Shown piece by piece: positions 63,370 through 64,000 of a stretch of 64,000 bases of DNA. This DNA comes from Warburgia ugandensis (taxonomy: Eukaryota > Streptophyta > Magnoliopsida > Canellales > Canellaceae). Numbering within the stretch: the stretch's first letter is position 1; each line of letters starts with the position of its first letter. A program made the translations under genes and the position numbers. The notes beneath the pieces are model-generated. The model was given only the letters and a program-made list of their open reading frames with translations. It was not told where the DNA came from and ran no database searches. The DNA is taken from NCBI GenBank assembly GCA_035236585.1, contig CP141139.1, forward strand, positions 19,856,990 to 19,920,989, read 5' to 3'.

Positions 63370-63930
63370 CTGACAAAAACTTCAATTGTAGCGCATGATA
63401 TGTGGAAATTCATGTAAAGGATTCACCTTCAATTACTTCAACCAATTGGGCATTGGCTCTTGCTATTCGCATACATTTTCGGTAATCAATTGTTTTAATC
63501 ATAACACTTGGTTGAAGCTAACAAAATAAATGAGGAAGTTACTTGACCATGGAAGGGATCAGCTTCGCTTGAGACAAGCTGCTGCAATGCCAAAATAGCA
63601 AACATTGTAGTAACCAATGAATGAATGAGCTGGTTACTGACAAAAATTCAACTGTAATGCATTGATACAGACACTTCCAGCATGATATGTGGACAATTCA
63701 TGTTAAAGCATTCATCTTCAATTACTTCAATTTAAAAGGACCAACTTGGAATTGCAGCTCTTGCTATTCTTATAACTTCTTGGTAATCAATTTGTTTTGA
63801 TAGGACAATTGGTTGAAGCTGAGGATATATAAAAGAAGTTACTTGGATATGAAGGGGATTAGTTTCTCTTGAGAAAAGCTGCTGCAATACCAAAATAGCA
63901 ACGATGCAGTAACCACTGGATCAATAAGCA
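63370..63930 (-). repeat. 300-base tandem duplication containing an ILR1-like exon
   Basis: The left copy (63370-63635) and right copy (63636 to about 63930) share CTGACAAAAA.TTCAA, CATGATATGTGG, TTCAATTACTTC, GGTTGAAGCT and the exon end with its GTAACTTC donor. The two donors are exactly 300 bases apart. The left exon copy is truncated at its 5' side. Confidence 0.88.
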
Positions 63931-64000
63931 GGTGAGCATCTGCAGCATGGTAGCTTATCCTTCTATTTTTGCCTCAAAGGAACATACAGCAGCCAGTGTA

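Larger units (their letters stand above)
62119..64000 (-). pseudogene. IAA-amino acid hydrolase (ILR1-like, M20D) pseudogene, partial
   Basis: ILR1/ILL enzymes release free auxin from amino-acid conjugates, in the endoplasmic reticulum. Exons on the minus strand are as follows. The exon with IDPVV, LQQLFSRETNPLHIQ is at 63843 to beyond 64000, with a second copy reading MFAILALQQLVSSEADPFHGQ at 63543 to about 63625. Next is 62824-62948 (VVSVTYV, GGILRTSTTERLQQQ), then the last exon 62119-62510 (VIRGQGAIHRCKAF, HPALTNDKSLNKHV, AGEDFAFYRQ, HSP, GAALHTALMEIYL). The metal-site Glu of GEDF and the HSP motif remain. It is broken. In the last exon there are one-base losses after KAFV, after HSP and after LP. 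The 62824-62948 exon has a TGA after VTYV and a frame change before GGI. The rest of the gene is off the window. Assembly indels could explain part but not all of this. Confidence 0.85.

Overview
This window is nuclear DNA of a flowering plant. It is AT-rich and mostly transposon. It holds chromovirus, Athila-like and copia LTR elements, an RTE-type LINE, a Ulp1-bearing CACTA-like relic, Au-like SINEs, a Mutator-like element and a plastid psaB fragment, next to spliced plant genes. I cannot name the species. Only one gene looks intact: a heavy-metal-associated isoprenylated plant protein (HIPP) at 51180-53340, in five exons. One host pseudogene, an ILR1-like auxin-conjugate hydrolase on the minus strand, runs off the right edge (62119-64000).

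Layout. 1-1827 is the 3' part of an RTE LINE that sits in an LTR (1828-3809). 3810-8347 is decayed CACTA-like DNA with subterminal repeat arrays and a Ulp1-like protease relic. 8348-13779 is unassigned DNA split by a solo Athila-like LTR (10269-12123) with a 5-bp target duplication. 13780-20970 is a Tekay/Del-type chromovirus on the minus strand, cut in its gag by the 5' LTR of an Athila-like element on the plus strand (20971 to about 26120). That element stops abruptly against a minus-strand copia element (about 26121-35285). A roughly 5-kb apparent solo LTR (28523-33493, duplication GGAGC) has split the copia integrase region, and inside it lies a plastid psaB fragment (30288-30745).

From about 35300 to the end the DNA is gene-associated: unassigned AT-rich sequence with five Au-like SINEs (four with clear target duplications), a second RTE tail, a foldback element, a possible TRIM, many microsatellites, the HIPP gene, a non-autonomous Mutator-like element with a 9-bp duplication (57870-59024), and the ILR1-like pseudogene with a tandemly duplicated exon.

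The genes do not form a pathway. The interest lies in the nesting order, organelle DNA inside a transposon, a splice donor that opens a CT microsatellite, and the exon duplication. All calls come from reading the sequence. No alignment or database search was run, so family names rest on motifs, termini and target duplications, and boundaries marked approximate may be tens of bases off.
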